From the NCBI GenBank assembly GCA_965214635.1, contig OZ243964.1, positions 744,001 to 808,000 of the forward strand: DNA of 64,000 bases, in the 5' to 3' direction. The notes under the pieces are model-generated. The model had not been told where the DNA came from, searched no databases, and saw only the letters and a list, made by a program, of their open reading frames with translations. The stretch is from Bin90 sp965214635 (GTDB lineage Bacteria > Chloroflexota > Dehalococcoidia > Lucifugimonadales > JADFKI01). This document shows positions 61,224 to 64,000 of this stretch, piece after piece (positions within the stretch are counted from its first letter, which is position 1; each line of letters opens with the position of its first letter). The translations under genes and the position numbers were made by a program.

Positions 61224-63656
61224 ATGAAGAGAGTTTTCGTGTACATTATGGCACTGGCAGCCAGCGCTGCGATGTTTGCGGCGATGGCGGGACCGGACGG
61301 AGTGAGCGCCTTCAACTCGACCACATCCGGCGGACCCGAACCCGAAGCGAACCAAGTGGGGCAGCAACCCACGCTCCCGCTCGGCGAGAAACTCCCGCCG
61401 AAGCACGGAAATATGGACTCCATACTCACCCAAATCTTGGGCGAGTATGAGCAGAGCGAGCGCTCATCTGCAGCAGCGAGCGCCGCAGCAAACCACGCAC
61501 CGATGAGCCGACAGGCGTCGGTCGCCGCGACTTTCTACACCGACGCGGCGCAAACCCAAACGCTGGCGCAGTGGCTCACGGACGCAGGCGGCGACCCACG
61601 CAACATTGGGGAAGACTACATCGAGGCGTATGTGCCGGTATCGCTGCTAGGCGAAGCATCCGAGCAGTTGGGCGTGCTGAGCATGCGCGCGATTATCCCG
61701 CCGCAGCAAGCGCAACGAACACAGCCAAGCGTGGGTTCCGGAGTGCACGGCTCGCTGTCGTGGAACGCCGCCGGCTTCAACGGACAGGGCATCAAAGTGG
61801 GCATCATCGATGGGGGCAGACCCGGACAGGGCGGGTTTACCAACATCAGCGCCCTAGTGGGAACAGAACTGCCGGCCATCGCCGGCGTCCGCTGCTACAC
61901 CGATATTGGAAGATTTTCATCGAACATCGAGGACTGCGAAGTGGGCACGGCTGTACAGGGCACGGGAGTCGCTGAGGCAGTCGCCGACATCGCCCCAGAA
62001 GTGTCGCTGTACATTGCCAACCCGTATTCGAGGGGAGACCTCCGAGCCAGCGATGCCTGGATGACTTCACAAGGCGTGCAGGTCATCGTACATTCCGGCT
62101 CTTGGATTTGGGACGGCCCCGGAGACGGCACATCCCCGTTCAGTGACAGCCCCCTCAAGGCTGTTGACAGGACAGTGAGCAACGGAGCGGTCTGGGTCAA
62201 TTCCGCGGGAAACGAAGCGCTTGGTACATGGTTCGGTGAATTCAGCGACTCGGACGCCGACAACATTCACGAATTCCCATCAACCCAAGACAGCGAGTGC
62301 AACCGCGTGGAGCTTGATGCGGGACAGGCATTGGTAGCTCAGCTCCGCTGGGACGATGTTTGGAGGGGAGCCACCAAAGATATAGACCTACACCTGTACC
62401 AGATAGCCGACGATGGCAGCCTGAGCACAGTTGTATCTAGCACATCCCGACAAACGGGGGGAACCTCTGATGTCCCTCGGGAAGTGCTTTCCTACACCGG
62501 CGGCACAGAGGGGACTTACTGCCTGAGTGTAGTGCATGTCAGCGGAACAATTCCTGCATGGATTCAACTTCAATCTCGCGGCCCAAATTTGGAATCTGCC
62601 ACTTTGAGCGGCAGTATCTCTAATCCGGGAGAGAGCGCCAACCCCGGGATGCTGGCTGTGGGAGGAGCGCCCTGGGACAACACAAGCAATATTGCAGAGC
62701 ACAGCAGCAGAGGCCCAACCCCTGACGAGCGGACGAAGCCCGAAATAGTAGGGGCGGTGGGAGCATTGTCTAGCGCCTATGGGAAAAACCTGCGGGGGAC
62801 GGGGCAAGCCACTTCACATGTGGCGGGGATGGCTGCGCTTGTGCGTCAGCGCTTCCCGGACTACTCTCCCTCAGAGGTTGTCAATTACCTCAAAACCAAC
62901 GCTGAAGCCCGCGACAGTGTGCCGAACAACACATGGGGGCACGGGTTCGCCAAACTCCCTCAACTCGCTGCGGTAGTGTCAACACCCACGCCCGCACCTA
63001 CTCAATCCCAATCCATCGCACACATCGAGCTCATCTCGCAGGCAGGGTTCACATACGAGGGAATGGAGCGATACGAAAAGGTGAACGATCTTTGCGCGAG
63101 CGCTCTTACTGATGCATACTCATCCAGCTTCCTCGATGTGAACAACACTGAGCGCGTCGCCATCGTTACCATCCAGTGGATATGCTACGACGCATCGGAT
63201 AAGGTGGTGCCCGGCGCCACACAGACGCCGGCGCCAATATCAACGCCTGCTCCGGGCGAAACACCCACATCTACACCGACGCCTGCTCCGGGAGAAACAC
63301 CCACATCTACGCCAACGCCTGCTCCGGGTGAAACACCCACATCTACGCCGACGCCTGCTCCGGGCGAAACACCCACATCTACACCGACACCTGCTCCGGG
63401 CGAAACACCCACATCCACGCCCATAGCAACCGCAACAGTCGTCGTGCCACCTAGCACGCCTGAGACGGTGTGCGAGTATCACGAACACGAATCTAACCTA
63501 CCCCCAGACACGCCGCTCATCAAGGGGCGCACGCTGTCAAGCATAGACTACTACTACACGCCCGAGCACCGGCTCTATGACCGCAGGTTCATAGTTGAGC
63601 GCTGGTTCTGCACGGTGGCAGAGGCAGAAGCCGCAGGATACATACCGGCACCATAG
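61224..63656 (+). CDS. Exported subtilisin-fold pseudoprotease, family member 3
   Basis: An 810-residue paralogue of the preceding protein without LRRs. Signal peptide MKRVFVYIMALAAS; propeptide-like region; S8 fold closely matching 56230-60993 along its length. The catalytic His is Gln (GTAVQGTGVAE versus GTDTHGTGVAE) and the catalytic Ser is Gly (GTGQATSHVAG versus GTSQAAPHVAG), while Asp (IIDGG) and oxyanion Asn (NSAGN) remain. So it should be inactive. It has the shared C-terminal Cys module, interrupted by five TPAPGETPTS repeats. It may bind the protease, an inhibitor or a substrate as a decoy. Confidence 0.88.
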   Translation: MKRVFVYIMALAASAAMFAAMAGPDGVSAFNSTTSGGPEPEANQVGQQPTLPLGEKLPPKHGNMDSILTQILGEYEQSERSSAAASAAANHAPMSRQASVAATFYTDAAQTQTLAQWLTDAGGDPRNIGEDYIEAYVPVSLLGEASEQLGVLSMRAIIPPQQAQRTQPSVGSGVHGSLSWNAAGFNGQGIKVGIIDGGRPGQGGFTNISALVGTELPAIAGVRCYTDIGRFSSNIEDCEVGTAVQGTGVAEAVADIAPEVSLYIANPYSRGDLRASDAWMTSQGVQVIVHSGSWIWDGPGDGTSPFSDSPLKAVDRTVSNGAVWVNSAGNEALGTWFGEFSDSDADNIHEFPSTQDSECNRVELDAGQALVAQLRWDDVWRGATKDIDLHLYQIADDGSLSTVVSSTSRQTGGTSDVPREVLSYTGGTEGTYCLSVVHVSGTIPAWIQLQSRGPNLESATLSGSISNPGESANPGMLAVGGAPWDNTSNIAEHSSRGPTPDERTKPEIVGAVGALSSAYGKNLRGTGQATSHVAGMAALVRQRFPDYSPSEVVNYLKTNAEARDSVPNNTWGHGFAKLPQLAAVVSTPTPAPTQSQSIAHIELISQAGFTYEGMERYEKVNDLCASALTDAYSSSFLDVNNTERVAIVTIQWICYDASDKVVPGATQTPAPISTPAPGETPTSTPTPAPGETPTSTPTPAPGETPTSTPTPAPGETPTSTPTPAPGETPTSTPIATATVVVPPSTPETVCEYHEHESNLPPDTPLIKGRTLSSIDYYYTPEHRLYDRRFIVERWFCTVAEAEAAGYIPAP
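63249..63420 (+). repeat. 36-bp tandem repeats coding PAPGETPTSTPT linker
   Basis: Five near-identical 12-codon units starting at 63249, 63285, 63321, 63357 and 63393. They encode a Thr/Pro-rich, probably extended linker. Confidence 0.9.
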
Positions 63657-63679
63657 CAACCGGCGATAACCGTCGATGA

Positions 63680-63719
63680 AGAGAACCCGTCCCCGGTAAC
63701 ACCCGCAGTCGGGTTCTCT
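63680..63719 (+). terminator. Family-type terminator after the pseudoprotease gene
   Basis: AGAGAACCCG (63680-63689) pairs with CGGGTTCTCT (63710-63719), and CCGGTAAC sits in the loop as at 61015. It begins 24 bases after the stop. Confidence 0.7.
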
Positions 63720-63745
63720 CATGGATATTGTCAGGGGAGTACAGA

Positions 63746-64000
63746 ATGAAAAGGATTTTCGTATACATAATGGCATTGGCTGTCAGCGCTGCTCTGTTTG
63801 CTGTGCTGGCAGGGCCGGACGGAGTGAGCGCCTTCGACTCGACCACTTTGGTGGGTAATGACGAAGCGAACCAAGTCGGGCAGACGCCCACGCCTGTACC
63901 CACGCAGGCACCGGTTCAGTCCCACATCATCGCACACCTCGAGGGCATCTCGCAGGCTGGGTTCACATACGATGGAATGGAGCGATACGAAAAGGTGAAC
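63746..64000 (+). CDS. Family member 4, start of a short exported protein (truncated by the window)
   Basis: 85 codons are visible. The same ribosome site (GGGGAG) and signal peptide (MKRIFVYIMALAVS...SAFDS) lead into a brief Thr-Pro linker (TPTPVPTQAPVQ) and directly into the C-terminal module (SQAGFTYDGMERYEKVN). No LRR or protease cargo is present between the ends, so this looks like a minimal carrier form. The 3' end lies beyond the window. Confidence 0.85.
   Translation, partial: MKRIFVYIMALAVSAALFAVLAGPDGVSAFDSTTLVGNDEANQVGQTPTPVPTQAPVQSHIIAHLEGISQAGFTYDGMERYEKVN

Noticed and set aside
63249..63420. CRISPR or minisatellite
   Set aside because: 36-bp units are in frame with the coding sequence and encode a TP linker.

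Overview
The window reads as a moderately GC-rich bacterial chromosome segment. I think it is most likely Chloroflexota, perhaps Dehalococcoidia/SAR202-like. This rests on recall of gene style, not on a search: a lipoprotein with a Val/Glu/Lys-repeat linker, an LLM flavin oxidoreductase, SMP-30, RraA and GarR-type catabolic genes, an EF-P with a KKQQRAP loop, and no operon clustering of dnaA with dnaN. No rRNA, CRISPR array or insertion sequence was seen. There are three tRNA genes, Thr-CGT, Arg-CCT and Ser-GCT, all on the minus strand and all with CCA encoded.

Layout. 1-3 kb: a TolB/WD40-like beta-propeller protein and the ComM/YifB AAA+ protein. 3-7.6 kb (minus): DedA/VTT membrane protein, ketopantoate-reductase-like protein and the pxpCBA 5-oxoprolinase operon. 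8-10 kb: a very long HlyD-type membrane fusion protein. 10-15.4 kb: tRNA-Thr and catabolic or stress enzymes (cupin, 2-hydroxyacid dehydrogenase, RraA-like, OsmC, GarR-like, Uma2). 15.4-20 kb: a housekeeping run aroQ, M24 aminopeptidase, efp, xseA-xseB and a dual-specificity phosphatase. 20-25.8 kb (minus): an iron region with DtxR-type regulator, FbpC/FbpB/FbpA-type ferric ABC importer and ferritin. 26-30.9 kb: nitroreductase, tRNA-Arg, SMP-30 lactonase, then yebC-ruvC-ruvA behind a duplicated promoter, and a methyltransferase. 31-40.3 kb: RecQ, ornithine cyclodeaminase-like protein, divergent PlsY, stand-alone RAM domain, ABM monooxygenase, LLM oxidoreductase, MutL and a HAD protein. 44.7-56 kb: FmdB zinc ribbon, dtd, a second propeller protein, nadC, nadA, miaB, tRNA-Ser, moaE/moaD, an SDR, an unrecognised 567-residue coiled-coil protein and dnaA.

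The most unusual content is a dispersed family of exported modular proteins: one at 40.4-44.5 kb and three in tandem from 56.2 kb to the window end. All share a start and signal peptide (MKRxxVYxMAL), a Thr-Pro-rich linker and a C-terminal Cys-containing module beginning near SQAGFTYDG. The first three genes also share a 3' terminator hairpin. What changes is the cargo between the ends: plant-type LRRs only (40443-44533), subtilisin plus 26 LRRs (56230-60993), a subtilisin fold that has lost its catalytic His and Ser (61224-63656), and apparently no cargo in the truncated fourth copy. The first member carries a run of 13 G in its signal-peptide region that puts the start out of frame with the body. 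This is either a phase-variable switch in the OFF state or a homopolymer error. The LRR arrays also carry fresh 144-bp duplications. The set looks like a diversifying cell-surface or secreted interaction system.
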